Assembly (NCBI GenBank): GCA_002633005.1
Contig: NMRA01000004.1
Location: forward strand, 1,595,144-1,659,143
Length of the DNA: 64,000 nt
Source of the DNA: Phoronis australis
Lineage: Eukaryota > Phoronida > Phoronidae
Direction: 5' to 3'
Under the pieces are notes generated by a model, which saw only the letters and a program-made list of their open reading frames with translations, made no database searches and was not told where the DNA came from. The translations under genes and the position numbers were made by a program. Shown here in pieces: positions 11,506-23,748 of the stretch. Position 1 is the stretch's first letter; every line of letters begins with the position of its first letter.

Positions 11506-14500
11506 GTAAGCAGTGTGACGAGTCTACCAATTTCGTGGAAATTGCGTTGTTGTAAATAATTTAAAATCTATTTTTCTAACATTTGGTAGGGCCTATCTTG
11601 GTCGATTTTTACAGCTTACAGGATGTCACTTCGTGGTATGGACTCTGCTTGGTCTATTTTTCTTAAATTTTTTGGCCATTATAGACGTGTTTTTGTTTAT
11701 TCATCTCTTCACTAACAGGTTCGAGCATACATCGAGGTGTTGCTGGGTCAGCCTTTCATTTCTGTTAAAATAGGACGGTGCTAAATTTTGTTCTGGTTAC
11801 ATGCATACATCAAGAAACCAAGAACAAAGTAACATGTTCCTAAGTAAAATATACAATACAATAACTGTATTGTTTAATGTGATTCAATAAATGGGGCTAT
11901 TCAGAGAATTCTCCTCGCGGTGTCGCTGCTGTAATAGTGGTGATTGAATTACGCATGCGTCGCTGTCTGCTTGTAAACAGCTCAGTGGTAAAAAGACGGA
12001 ATCGTCAAAATATGTCGTCGCGCTAAGCCTTGTTATTGCTATTTTCCCTGGTGTAAGTCGTCGACAGGTGGTCACAAATTCCCAAAAGACCGAAGCTTAC
12101 TACATTCGTGGAGAATTGCGGTCAAAAGGGTCAACCAACTGTCAAAAAGTATGTGGATGCCGAAGCCCCGTGCGTGCACTCTGTATTTCCATTGAGAGAC
12201 TACATACTATAACGTTACTTGGTAAGTTTTTAACAACCTGTTTCTATCGACATCGTTCGGTGATGTTATCCCCACCAGTTCCTCATTGAATAACAGGTTT
12301 ATTGAGTGGAACTAAGTGTTTCTTTTCAGAAACTCACCCGGGAATCGGATGCCGGGTCGGCTAGCAGCACCTTGTCCTGGGTGGGAGTGCGCCCAATATA
12401 AGAGATGTATGGTACGTGACCCTCAGAAGTCGAGTTTGATTTTTTCACAGCAGTTTCTCTTCAAAACTATGCTATGTCCAATAAAATTCTCTAGATGTGT
12501 GAGTTTCCTTATTTTATAGCGGACCCCACCCCCAGGACTACCAGATTAGTTACCGAATTAACATTAATAAGTCGTAATATTGCATTGGAATAAAAGTGAC
12601 ACCTAGAATGAATTTTACTTGTTGAGATCAGAAGCACATTTTAAGTGTCATGAAAAATACACATTGTTAAATCACTTTTAGCCTGTTTCACATATTTTAA
12701 TTCAGATCTTAGATAAGACTTGGGTACAGAGATTATTAGTTTCTACATATAAACATGAACAAGATGATACGTCAAGTATGTTCTGCCTTACAAAAGTAGT
12801 TTTGTCTTGTAGTTTCTTTTATAATTTGCTAATATTTCTCTGACTACAGGTGAGAGAAAACGACTGAAACCAGCCGCCAGACCGTCTATTTACCTTTGGA
12901 CAAAGTGAAAAGCAATCCTTCAGCAATAACCTGAGAGAATTGAACCTATAATTCAGAAATTGAGTCCTTGATATGCCTGATTATGGACTCCATTGCATTG
13001 GGAAAATTACAATTGTTTTTAACAGTGTTGTTTCTTTTTATGAATGTGGTTGTTCAGTTTGCCATTTTGTTTTTAAATACACTGATAAAAATAGTTATAC
13101 ACACAAACAAATACATGTAAACTGCAAAAAAGGGAATACTTCATTTTGATCGCTGTACTTTTCCATAGGTCAACAAGGAAATGGCAATTCGCAAGTTATT
13201 GTATTCGGTAATCATTTCAGATTTACAAAGAATGAGCACAACTGCACTGTATGGGGCTTTAATACTGAAGAAATATTGTGGTTTCAAATATTAGTGACAA
13301 ACTTGCCTGTTGATGAAAAATTTATTCGATCGTTAAAGTGTAACACTAACGGGCTTATTATTAACAATAAGACAATCGATGCAGTCACTGTCATTTCCCC
13401 ATAATGTGTACCAAATTGGGAAGTTTTCACCAATAGTATAAAGCCTTTCTTCTGAAAAGAAAAGTTAATGTCACTCAGTGAGAAAGGGCAGGTATTTATA
13501 CCAGATGCTTTTGGTTTTCATTTCACTGGGATATACAGGTAGTTTCAATGGCCTATAGGAGCACTTGTAAAAAAGGACCACACTTGACTCGCTTTGTGCC
13601 CAAAATCTGACCCTGAACTTGACCAGAGTGTTTCTAGGTCTTCTTTAGCTTCAACCCCTCATGTTTCTTCCAGGAAAGGAAATAAGCCATTGTCTCATTG
13701 CCTATGAAAGGGCATCCTTACCAACGGGGCTGACTCGTGTAGCAGTCAGATATAATTCCTCTTCATACACAAACAATCCACTGGCACATTGTCTTATGGT
13801 AACTTAGTACTGCAATTCACATTTCTCCAGGGCCACTGACACTTCCAAGTTCATCGTTGGTTTGAAACCCACATAGGTAATTGACTGACATAGCTCGCGA
13901 CTTTCACTTTTAAGTTGGCTATTATTTAACTGTAATACCTCGCAATGTTTTCTTTTTAAAATAAATTCCGAAGCAAATAAGTAAATTTGCTTCCGTGGAG
14001 AGAATGATCTTCCAGTTTCTATTTGATGACGCTACCGCCTTGTATGCTCTACATGTGCACGTACGTTTTACTGATAAGCCTATCACAATAAAGCTCTTGA
14101 CCAACCATAACGAATAAATGCGATTTCGTGAATGAGACTGATATCATGGCGGTGACACAAACTTGAGCAATCCAAAATGTCATGATTTGTTAATCTTCGT
14201 TTTGAGAAAAGCAACAATTTCAAAGAAATATTTACGCGGTAACGTTCAAAGATATGCCACCTACTGAGAACACAAAACTTATTTCTTTAGTCACCCATGG
14301 GCGCTCGAACTTCCTAACAATTCGACACTCTGAAGTACGGAAAAAGTACTGTCTACAATTTAACAACCGGCTATTAACTCAAAATGCGCGTTGCGTGCGC
14401 ATTGAGCTTTTGCACTGTAATGCAAAGGTTGTTACCTTCTGGTAACCTTCTCGGGTACGGATTTCACGTTTGCGTAGGCCTATCTACAAAAATCGACTGA

Positions 14501-17500
14501 ATCCTAAACAATTTTACTATTATAACTTAGCCTTGACCTTGAATGAAATCGATGATGCTTCAGAGAACTTCGATGCAAGCAGCAATTTAGGAAAAGCTAT
14601 TATACTATTCCAAACAGATACGTGTCCTACATCCGTGATTTTGCCAGTCGGAACTAACCTTCTAAAAATGGGTGTTTCTGGGCATGTAAGGTGACGAAAT
14701 TGTATAGGTGAACTTAAATGAATTTCCCTAAACTGAACACGGTGGATGTTGACATTATACTGACTCTTAGTAACAGACGGAACTGTAACCAAAGTTTCAG
14801 TCCCAATATCCATTTACTCATTCCGAGGTGATACTGTTGCATAGTTACTGTATTTTTCCTGGGATTGGCAGCCCTCCAAAGGAATTTGCTGCGTTAACTT
14901 TTATAACTCCTAAAGAATAGTTGTGGCAGACAATCTTCTTAGCATCTTTATACAGTGAAGTTCACTAAATATACCCCCAAAGGTCAAAATCATACCCCAA
15001 ACGCGTAGCTGCTTAACTTCTTAAATGTGGCCCTTTCTTGCGAAACTTTGCCTAAGCATCGATACCCAAGTTTCTGATGGCTGCCTCCGTGGGGTTTGAC
15101 CGACCCCTTTCATGTCCCTAGAAACGGCAAGATCAGCACCCCTATGGAAAGTACATGTACTAGTGAAACTGCTAACGAATTGCTGGCGTCATATATCGAA
15201 CTCAATGATTATAGGACCGCTGTTCAAGAGTTTTTGTCGAATTAGTTTGTGCCCCCGCGTAATATTTACCGTCCTACACATCCGCTAAACCAACCAAAGG
15301 GAATGGAGGTAAAACTGTTATTTGGTGAGATAAAAGGAATGTGGACTGGGGATGGAGGGGAGTAACACTGGTGTCGACCTGGGACAAAACTGACACTAAA
15401 CCGAACCTCTCTACGTCCCATATTTTATGACACGCATTAATGGGTTTCATTCGTCACACGGGTTGGTGTCGAGACTGCATGTTTGGCTTAGGCATACAAG
15501 TAAAACAGGTGTTGACATTATTACGACGATGCGCTGGCCAACTTATGACGAACTCGATTAACTTTCAGTAACACGGGTAAAGTTGCATTAGCAAGAGCTA
15601 AACTGGTTAAAAATTTCGTCACCAGAACTGTTGATGTAATGAGTCAGCATATTTACGCAAAATTCTGAACTTCAACTTGTGTTCATTGCGTCTTATTCTT
15701 ACAGTTTGCAGTCAACAGCACTATCGTGCCTACATGGAAAATATCTCCGGACATATAGACAATACGACTACGGAACCCGGTCTGATGGACTGCAGAGGTA
15801 TGTTTAATGAACGAGTTAGGGAATCTCCAGTAAATATTGACATTAAAATGTACTAATTTGAGCAGCTGATTTCTTTTCTGCGCTATTTTACTGCCACATT
15901 CTATAAAATGTCCAAAACGTACGCAGGTCGTTAGCCACCTCCTTCAACTGTGGGTTTACGACCCCACGTTTTTGAAAATGTCGACTGAATTATAGGTGAT
16001 CCCTCATAACATTTTACGGACTGATAACATTTTTACAATCTTGAGGATGTCCTAAATCCATTCAGTTGAATGGACATTTCCTTTCTACAGTACTTATAAT
16101 CCAAAATGTGAATCATGTAATCTGGGTCATTCGACAGTTACACAAAATATGTTTGAAAACCTCTTTTGACATTACAGCGTCTTGTCGTTCAGTAACTTTT
16201 CCAGACGTGTGGGGTGCTGAACGTGCGATAATATCTGGCTTAACTTTCATTTTTATCAGCCCACCCTAGTCAGGCTAGATAGGATCTGATCAGAGATTAG
16301 AGCAATTATCAAACAAAAGAGCGCAGGCCCTCCAACCATCAACGCCAGAATGGAGTTAATTGGCTACGGGGAGTAAACTTCCCAACTTGTTGTTGAGCTA
16401 TACAATCGAAAAAGTTGGTAGCAACGGGACGTCGCCGTCATGACATATTGGAAAATGATTGACAAAGAGAAGGAAATAATGGCGGCGCTATCATGCCGAA
16501 GCTGTCGCGGACGACATCTTGGAGATTGCAGGGGAGGAATCAGATTCAACACCGTTCGGACTGCAACGACAGCCTAACATTCACACACGAGCAGAAATCG
16601 GACAAATCTCTGTGCTTGTGTTGTATTGTGCTGTTTTGTGACGTATTACGCTCTTTGCTGTAGCTGTGAATTTGCGATCTGAGAAATACACTTTAGGTGG
16701 AAATGTGGGATCTAGCTGTTTAAGGAAACTGACTTAAGACTTGAGACAAAAACTTGGTCCTGCGCTCCCACGTCACAATTGTTGAATAAAGGTTTAGCCA
16801 TTAAATTATGACTGCATCACAGTCTAGAAATAATTCATAGACAGTAGGCTGCACTTTTGCTCGAGTGAGATTTAATTAATTTTGCTTTTCATGAAACAGA
16901 TCCTTGGACACGAGTATTTTTGAGAACAGGAAAGAAATGGAGTTAGAGAGACCCAGTCATAAAAGTCATGCATTTAGAGGAGAGCTAGTTCTGAGCGCGC
17001 AACTACAGTAATGTATGAACAATTACTCAACATTCCGTGTAAAATTTCCGGTGGTAGACTCCTAGATACACCAGATGGCTCAGAGAGCCTCTTCATATCC
17101 GGAAAGCTGGTAATAGTAGGAATAGAGACTCGAGGCATATTCCATCTACACCCATCTTACAACCGTATACTGAGACGTAGTCAACCAATCAGATTCGCCG
17201 ACCTTCATTGTGACGTCACACGCCCTAACCCAATACACTAGTTTAAAAATAGATGCTGATGAGAGGATCAGAAATTACTGTAAATAGCGCCAATTTTTAG
17301 TCTGTGTGAAAACGAACCTTCTTTGATCACTTCTGCCTAGTGTCTCAGGCCTAGATTTGTCAGTGGTCTCGCAGAATGAGACTTATACCACATTATCAGC
17401 CTGACATTGCCAATACAACCTTCGGTTATTCAACGCATGTTGAATAACATTTTGGGCTGGAACCGAGGTCGGTTTCGAACCCGCTTCGCTGAGGCTTCGA

Positions 17501-20500
17501 GACGTCGACCAATCTCTGCGCCATTCAGCAGCAGGCGTCATCGTTTTTGAAAACACAGTACTTGAAGGAGAATTCCACCTGATTTAATTAGTCTTTTTTA
17601 TTGTCTTAATCGGTCTATTTTTCACATCGCCTCTTATGCGGACGACCTCACCTTGCCGAGAGGTGACGCGTTAACCTGTGAGGAAGGTGAGAAGCGACGC
17701 AGCGACGTCAGTGGATCGTCTGCAGAGTGAATGCCGCTATATTGCGGTGCGTCGGTTCCCGCTTGTCCGAACTATGAAGCTGCGAAGAAAGCGGGTATGT
17801 CGTTTTTTCGACTTCCTCGAGAGCCCAAAATGCTGAGGAAGTGACTCGCGGTAGTGAAGAATGAAAGGTATGCTGTTAAAGGCAGAGGCAACCTTTTCCA
17901 TGTCATTTTGAGCTAAAATAAGGTTGGTTGGTTATCCTAGACATATTTTCCACTAAATTACAGCTTTTCGTAATTTTATTAATTATTCGTCCGCTACTGC
18001 GGAAGCGACTGTACAACGTTTGCCCAGACGGTCTGTGGAAGGGCAACCCGACCTCGGGGCCCCCAACAAGTAAGTAGATTTTCAGTTTCGTTTCGGGCTA
18101 ATTCACATAAATTATTACGTGCAAATTATTTCTTTGGCTCACTATTATAGTCTTTTCGTGACTGGGGGTTTAGTTTCCAACTCAAGCCGGTATATGTTTG
18201 TGCCAGTTCCAGCGGCCGCGACGGGCCTGATCGGGTTACGAGCCACTGGCCGGGATAACAAGCGTTTTGTGTGTTTAGAACTAAAAAATCACAAGTCTAA
18301 ACAACACAGTTCTTCTGTCGGTATTTCACGGAAGAATACTTCGAATTTATCTTCGAACAAACGCCAAACTCCTGCTACGGTCCTTGGTAAATTGGCCTGC
18401 CGAACTTTGTAGGCTACGGTGTGTCCAAATACCAGTAAATCCGTAACAGCGAACTAAAACAACACGTCTGTATAAGAAGTCGGTGTATTTTAAGGGTTTT
18501 ACATCAAAGTTTGATGATTTATTGGTGTTAAACGATGAATTCAAGCGACAAGCTGACACCACTAACCCGTGTTGTGAACTGCTGAACAGGCTGCGTGTGA
18601 AACCAATTACGTCATTGGATAATTTCAGCTGTTGTCAGGTGTCAGGTAACGCAACCTAACCTGCCGTTCTCGAGTAGAACTACATGTACTCGATCTATAT
18701 TGATACAAAATAGGTTGTTTTTGGGTGGCATTCTCCTTTTAATAAGCACGCGTAATAATCACATGTTCAACAAACGGTAGTGTACCGACATACGTACGCG
18801 GTGAAAAATAGACATTTTCAGTTCAGTGAAATTTATCTGTCAATTATCTCACTTGTAAATCATCAATCTCCACTTTAAATGCGGGTAACATGTAGTCGGG
18901 ATCCATTGTCTTGGACTTTATAGGCCTACTCAGTATTCAGAAGTAACCTACATGTACTTCAGCAGATGATATTTTCACGGCGGACGCTTAGCGCGATAAG
19001 AATAAGATGTGTAGCAATCTAGACCGGTTGCCTAAAACTTATTTTATAGATTCATTTCATTTCTGTTTTATTTAAATTTTGAATTGGTTTTGAGTAAAAC
19101 ATTATTTTAACAAGAATAACTCGGCGTTTCTTAAAAGGTCACGACCTCTGACCCCGCGAGGCCTCTGACAGAAATTATTTACAAAGCCGAGGGGAGTAAA
19201 AAAAGGTAGATCGATTCATTGCAGTGTTTATCGCTCAGTATGTGGTATAAATTGATCAGTTCTCAGTTGTTATCCCCCTTATTTCGAGCCCTCGTGGATT
19301 TTGTAGAATTAGTGCGCTTTGCCCATGCCTTCGGGCGGTCATTCTCCAAAATCCCTCTCTAGATTACGGGGTCTAATACCCCTTTAAAAGAAGTCCTGGG
19401 TCGAATTCAATAACTGTCTCGTGACGAGAAAATCTACCCAAAATCACGTACATTAGCCCATTGTAAATATATGGCATTTTTTCTTTTCTAGCGAGACACT
19501 AGCGTTACTGAATTCTACCCTCGGTTTGTGAAAGCCTCATAATGGATATCCTGTACGTGAGACAGCAAGCGCAGTAGTCGCCTTCTTTTTTGCCCCTTCA
19601 TGAGATTGTTGTCCTCTCACTCAAGAACACGTACAGTTTACATGTAGTGTTACATTATGTGCGTGTCAAGAAATAGTTGCTTTGGATTTAATCTTGCGTT
19701 TCATGGACAAATGTCGGACACATTGAATAAGAAAACAATTGGAAGCAACGACAACTTCACAACACCTGAAAACTTTGCAGTGATGTGGACAAATTACGAC
19801 AACATGAGCACAAACTATTGCTAAAGTTTGTAAGCTTGTGTCGTTACAATAGGGCCCTTGTGGATTAAACAGCGACAGTCGAATCACGCAATATTCCCCC
19901 ACTGCGTCGGAATGGCCGCCAAGCACTTTTTAGCCTGGGGTGTGTTTTATGAATGTGACTTACAGCATAAGTCAGGAATTTGGACTTACTTTCTACACAG
20001 CTACTTCTGGAAAGTAACTAAGTCTCACATGATCAAAAATTTAAAGTCTCCGAGAATATGCTAGTTACTGAGATAATTTCTATAAATTATTTCCAGAGTA
20101 CGACACCGCCGTAATTGCTTGGCAAAACCTTTTTTCAGCAATAAATTGTGAAGAATTTTGGCGTTAAAGACAACATTTCAGTCTTACTTGTACATCTTAA
20201 AGTCACTTGAATGAAAGAGATACCCCAGGTGTTTCCACGCTATTGGAGTTTCAAGTGTTCTTTGTTTTGTGGTATTCTTTACCACTTTTTCTCGGCTGCA
20301 TTACTCTATTCGTCTGTATATTGCCGACGACTCGGAAGTGTTACTACTGTGTTATGGGGTGACTCCGACGTGAGAAAGTGGGATGAACTTGACAAATACG
20401 TGTATACGTGATGCGGGGTGATGTTAAGTTCTTAGCTTTTCCGATATCAATCAGAGACAAGACAATGCCGAAAAGGCAGTAGAAAAAGGATGTTTGTCGA

Positions 20501-21285
20501 ATAATTTCGAATCAAACAAAATCGTCTTTCTCTAAAGATACCTTTCAATTTCAGTACTTCTAAACTATTAAAATCGATAATATGTCCACAGCCATTCACC
20601 TCGACGGCTTCGGACATGATTTGTGAACATGTGTCTCAGTGACATTTCCAATTAAACTACTACTATATCTATGAAAACAACGCTCTTTCTTACCTTGAAT
20701 TCATTTTTACCTATTCCAGACGCCAGAGGAATAATAGTGATCCGATGTGCCATGGAAAAACAATGTTGCAGTGTTTCTGTAGCTAACGTAATCACAATAC
20801 AGTGCTGCCCACCCAAAGGATTGTAAGTACAAGATGTAAAGACCTGAGTATTTCTTCCCGACATAAATTCACCTGACAAAACGGAATAACTCACCAGAGA
20901 TTTCGATTACAATTAGAGAACTTTGTATGGTGAGAGAGAAGGAAACTGGCTACCCCGGGTATTAAAACAATGCGCCTAGCCGCAACTCGATCACTTGTTT
21001 CTCTGCATCAAGTCCGATTCTCAACTGCCTGCTTAGCCTCATTACTTCTCAAAGTTGACGCTCATCTACTTCGTATTGAAATGGTATTCGAGGTCACTTC
21101 ACATGTACATGCTGGTTCTAATCGAATTGTTAGTTATTCAGAGTCACCCAAAGTTAATTAATTAATTAGGCCTAACTCTTTTTTCCAGTCCTGTGTGGGC
21201 TACTATCATCATAGTAGCTGTCGTCATTATCTTTGGCTGTGTCGGATTCTGCTACTGCAAACGCTCCAGATACCAAAGACTTTGA
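11442..21285 (+). CDS. Gene B: 118-aa cysteine-rich type I membrane protein
   Basis: Four exons join in frame to 118 codons plus stop: 11442-11505, 15705-15797, 20720-20822 and 21189-21285. All junctions are GT-AG and the phases agree (1, 1, 2). Exon 1 encodes a textbook signal peptide (MENPGPRIALLAVVLAATTI). Exon 2 gives an ectodomain segment with Cys and two N-glycosylation sequons (N-I-S and N-T-T). Exon 3 holds one Cys, then CC, eleven residues, CC and five residues to the intron, exactly as in gene A. Exon 4 encodes a membrane helix (PVWATIIIVAVVIIFGC) and a short basic tail with Cys and Tyr, CKRSRYQRL. The protein would sit in the secretory pathway or plasma membrane with its N terminus outside. 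It resembles Shisa/VOPP1-type adaptors in general plan, but I do not recognise the family. Introns are long (4.2, 4.9 and 0.4 kb) and carry repeats. Confidence 0.8.
11506..15704 (+). other. Intron 1 of gene B
   Basis: 4.2 kb of AT-rich sequence. Several short open frames occur, for example at 12068-12289 and 14470-14694, but no splice pair or homology supports them. Confidence 0.55.
15705..15797 (+). CDS. Gene B exon 2, glycosylated ectodomain segment
   Basis: The acceptor TTCTTACAG and donor GTATGT bound 93 bp in phase 1/1. The peptide includes Cys near its start, sequons NIS and NTT, and a second Cys just before the donor. Confidence 0.75.
17462..17535 (-). repeat. tRNA-like SINE head
   Basis: On the - strand, TGGCGCAGAGATTGG resembles an A box, and 40 bases later GGTTCGAAACC is a near-consensus B box. 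The stems are degenerate, so this is a tRNA-derived SINE or decayed tRNA rather than an active gene. Confidence 0.5.
17731..17867 (+). pseudogene. THAP-like zinc-finger exon with nonsense codon
   Basis: From ATG at 17731 the translation reads MPLYCGASVPACPN, then KKAGMSFFRLPREP, then a stop exactly where the invariant THAP tryptophan would follow RK, then LAVVKNER and a GTATGC donor. The order Cys, Cys, Asn, G-x-SFF-x-LP, [W], V-K-x-x-R is that of the first exon of THAP DNA-binding domains, which are found in P-element-type transposases and host regulators. The first pair of cysteines is spaced six apart instead of two to four. The in-frame TGA at 17842-17844 suggests a dead copy, or possibly a sequencing error. 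No second half with the partner Cys/His was found downstream. Confidence 0.5.
18119..18650 (+). pseudogene. Decayed coding-like stretch, unassigned
   Basis: An open frame at 18119-18412 with a Lys/Ser-rich C-terminal part is followed, in another frame at about 18450-18640, by a 60-codon frame with a protein-like acidic/aromatic composition (VYFKGFTSKFDDLLVLND). The G/C content is above that of the flanks and starts near the THAP-like exon, so both may belong to one old element. I do not recognise the protein. Confidence 0.3.
20720..20822 (+). CDS. Gene B exon 3, CC-x11-CC ectodomain
   Basis: The acceptor TATTCCAG and donor GTAAGT bound 103 bp, phase 1 in and phase 2 out. Cysteine order is C-x5-CC-x11-CC-x5, matching gene A exon 2628-2745 in the CC spacing and in the distance to the intron. 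Confidence 0.78.
21189..21285 (+). CDS. Gene B exon 4, membrane helix and cytoplasmic tail
   Basis: The acceptor TTTTTTCCAG is followed by a single hydrophobic helix of about 20 residues and a nine-residue tail rich in Lys/Arg/Tyr, then TGA. It is the counterpart of the gene A terminal exon at 4178-4319. Confidence 0.78.
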
Positions 21286-21460
21286 AATGGTTTGAGTAAA
21301 GGGCGTCGCACCATGGCTATAGTATTGTTTGTGACTTATGTGCTTTCAATTTTGGGGTGTGTTACGTAAACGCCAACCACTTGGGACGAGAAATCTTCGC
21401 TTTGTATGTAACTGGAACAGCAAAGTGGTTGCCATACAGCTGTAGTTCAACATTCCAGCA

Positions 21461-21732
21461 TGCGCGCACACAGCCTAAAAATTGGAGGGGCTCGAATTTT
21501 TGCGAATGTGGAACTTTTACTAAAAAGAACTGGATACGTTCAGAGCCATGAAATGTGCATTTGCCGAATTTTGGTAGTTCCTGCCTTTTTAGTGGACTTT
21601 TGTCTCGTTTTCTACTCTTTCGGACTTATTGTTTCTCTAAGGCGGACCTTATTGTTCATTTCGCCAAATGGGGGCTCATTCGAGCTCCCGAGCAACCCAA
21701 ACACCCCCCCCCCCCCCCCCNGTGAACGCATG
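21461..21732 (-). repeat. G-rich MITE-like repeat, copy at an assembly N
   Basis: This is the reverse orientation of the family at 47459-47674: GCGCGCACACAGCCTAAAA start, then GGCTCGAATTTT, GGACTTTTGTCTCGTTTT, and TTCGCCAAATGGGGGCTCATTCGAGCTC, running into a poly-C tract and the N at 21721. The terminal portion is therefore not reliably assembled. Confidence 0.65.
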
Positions 21733-22240
21733 TCCAGTTTTGCTGACTCTCACTATAGAGGCGGCAACTTGTGTAAGCAAGTAGGATACAAAACGTACCT
21801 GTGAACCTCTCGCCTTTCACTGGCTTTATTCTGCGTGTTTTTTGTATAACTTTGCTTTTTTGCCAGAAACTTGCAATACTGGTTTTCCCGAAAGTCGAAA
21901 TCGTGAACACAATGTGCTGGTGTTTATCAAAAATTTACTGAAGGTTTTGCTCCAAGATCGCGCGCTTTCGACAATATGAAATTTGTTCAATTTTTAACTT
22001 CAGCATACAGTGTATGATGTTGCACTGACTAAACCTTGATGACATGGTTTCAAATCTTGAATATTAAAAACAAGAAGTATGAATTTGTGTCTGTAGTGAA
22101 TGGTGCCTTGTAATTAATCGAAATAGAATTGATAGACAAATGACTGCCATTTAATTACGTCTGACACCACTGTGATAGGGGTTTGTTTCATGTAACAGGC
22201 CTCCTTCCCACATTACAATATACAACACAGAGTACGATAA
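21733..22240. other. Downstream flank of gene B
   Basis: About 500 bp of AT-rich sequence between the repeat and the LINE. No gene or clear polyadenylation signal that I can assign to gene B. Confidence 0.35.
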
Positions 22241-22254
22241 CTTTTTTTCAAATC

Positions 22255-23016
22255 TTAATTCATATCAAGGAATTTATTTCGGCGTTTCTCCGCATTAATT
22301 AAATATCTAGCAACTTTTCTCAGAACATTTAAGTTATGAGTCTGTAGAAAATTTCTGAAAACTATCTCTTCCACCTTTTCGTATCTTGGCAAAAACCGCA
22401 CTCTTAGATCAGAATATAAATTGCATTTGAGAAGAAAGTAGAATTCTGTTTCCACTTTCCCACTGTCACAGCAGGGACATACTCTATCTTCTCTGTCAAG
22501 TCCGCTGAACCTTCCCTAGATAATCATTAGTGAATGTGCGGGGCATATAAACCTTGCAAGGGCTATTCTATGAAGTCTATTTTCTAAATATGTTACTTAT
22601 TTTTCTACTACAAAGTTTCATTTAATTGTTTTGTAAACATCTAAAGTTTGAGAAAAAATATTGTTTCTCCAATCCTGGATGTCAATATCAAAGCATCGTT
22701 GTTTAAATGCACTTATAAATGAGGCAGCATTGACCACACCTTGTTGTATCCAAACAAATCCAAAACCATAAGCAAACAACAATCGTTTAACATTTAGGGC
22801 CCAGCAAGACTTATTTTGCTCAGCCATTTCATATTGCACATTGTAGCATACCATAACATAACGATGGCTTGGCAAATTGATAATTTTTAACCAGTATTTA
22901 ACAATTCTCAATAATAGATGTACCTTCGGTGTCACTCTACCAAGTTCTCCCCTCACTGCAGCGTTTGAGACATGCTGACCAAGTCCCAACAAAAATTTGC
23001 AAAATTTATTTTGCAC
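22255..23016 (-). pseudogene. LINE ORF2 C-terminal domain
   Basis: Two frames, 23016-22618 and 22455-22255, make the conserved C-terminal domain: NKFCKFLLGLGQHVSNAAVR, then RYVMVCYNVQYEM, then after a frame change the Cys-rich knuckle with VETEFYFLLKCNLYSDLR. This region follows the reverse transcriptase in CR1/L2-like LINEs. Confidence 0.7.
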
Positions 23017-23246
23017 GATTTCAATGTCTTGTGCGAGGTGAAATCCCCAAATCTTAGAACCTTATAACAAGATCGGTGATATTTTTGTGTCAAACATTTT
23101 AAACCGCATTTGCACAGGAATTTCATTGTGTTTAAACATGTGCTTTTTAGTACAAAAATAGTCTTTGCCGCTTTGTCAGCTAACGTTTTCTGCGCCTTCG
23201 TAAATACACATTTAGGAGTGAACTTGATACCCAAATAATTATACTC

Positions 23247-23495
23247 TCAAGTCGTTTGTACAATTTCGCCAAATAATTTCCACTTTTTATAAGTTCTCAA
23301 GTATATCCCTTTTCTAAAGGCTATAATTTTTGTCTTCGACATATTCACATGAAGCTTCCATTTATTACAATATTTTTCTAGTTTGGTAATTAATCTTTGC
23401 ATGGCAATAGCGGTTTCAGCGACGAGAACCAAACCATCGGCAAACAACAACAAATATAAATTCATTATTCCAATATTTACACACGAGCCCTTCAC
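23247..23495 (-). pseudogene. LINE reverse transcriptase palm/thumb segment with mutated active site
   Basis: The box LLLFADGLVLVAET is the reverse transcriptase motif C; the normal FADD is FADG, so one metal-binding Asp is gone. It is followed by LEKYCNKWKLHVNMSKTKIIAF, the thumb-proximal motif. This alone would abolish polymerase activity. Confidence 0.75.
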
Positions 23496-23748
23496 ATTTT
23501 GTAAGACACTTTCTAAATCATCAGAAGAGTAAGGGAGATAATTGACACCCTTGTCTTACATCCATCGTACATTGGAAGAATTCGGTTACGTAACCATCCC
23601 CATTCAGCAAGAAGCAAGACTTCACATTTTAGTACATACTGTTTTATGCATTTTTCCTAGGACATATTACTCCCAGATTTTTTCAAAACTTTTTGACATT
23701 TTAAACTTAAGACCCTCTCGCCAGACCCAGTCGAACGCTTTTTTATGT

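Larger units (their letters stand above)
15798..20719 (+). other. Intron 2 of gene B
   Basis: 4.9 kb. Besides the THAP-like exon, SINE head and coding-like stretch listed separately, there is an AATAATGGCGGCG word at about 16478 that resembles a YY1-type promoter site. No other supported feature. Confidence 0.5.

Noticed and set aside
12068-12289. Cys-containing open frame in gene B intron 1 ending at a GTAAGT
   Set aside because: The donor is good but no acceptor or frame-compatible neighbour fits gene B, whose four exons already chain perfectly.
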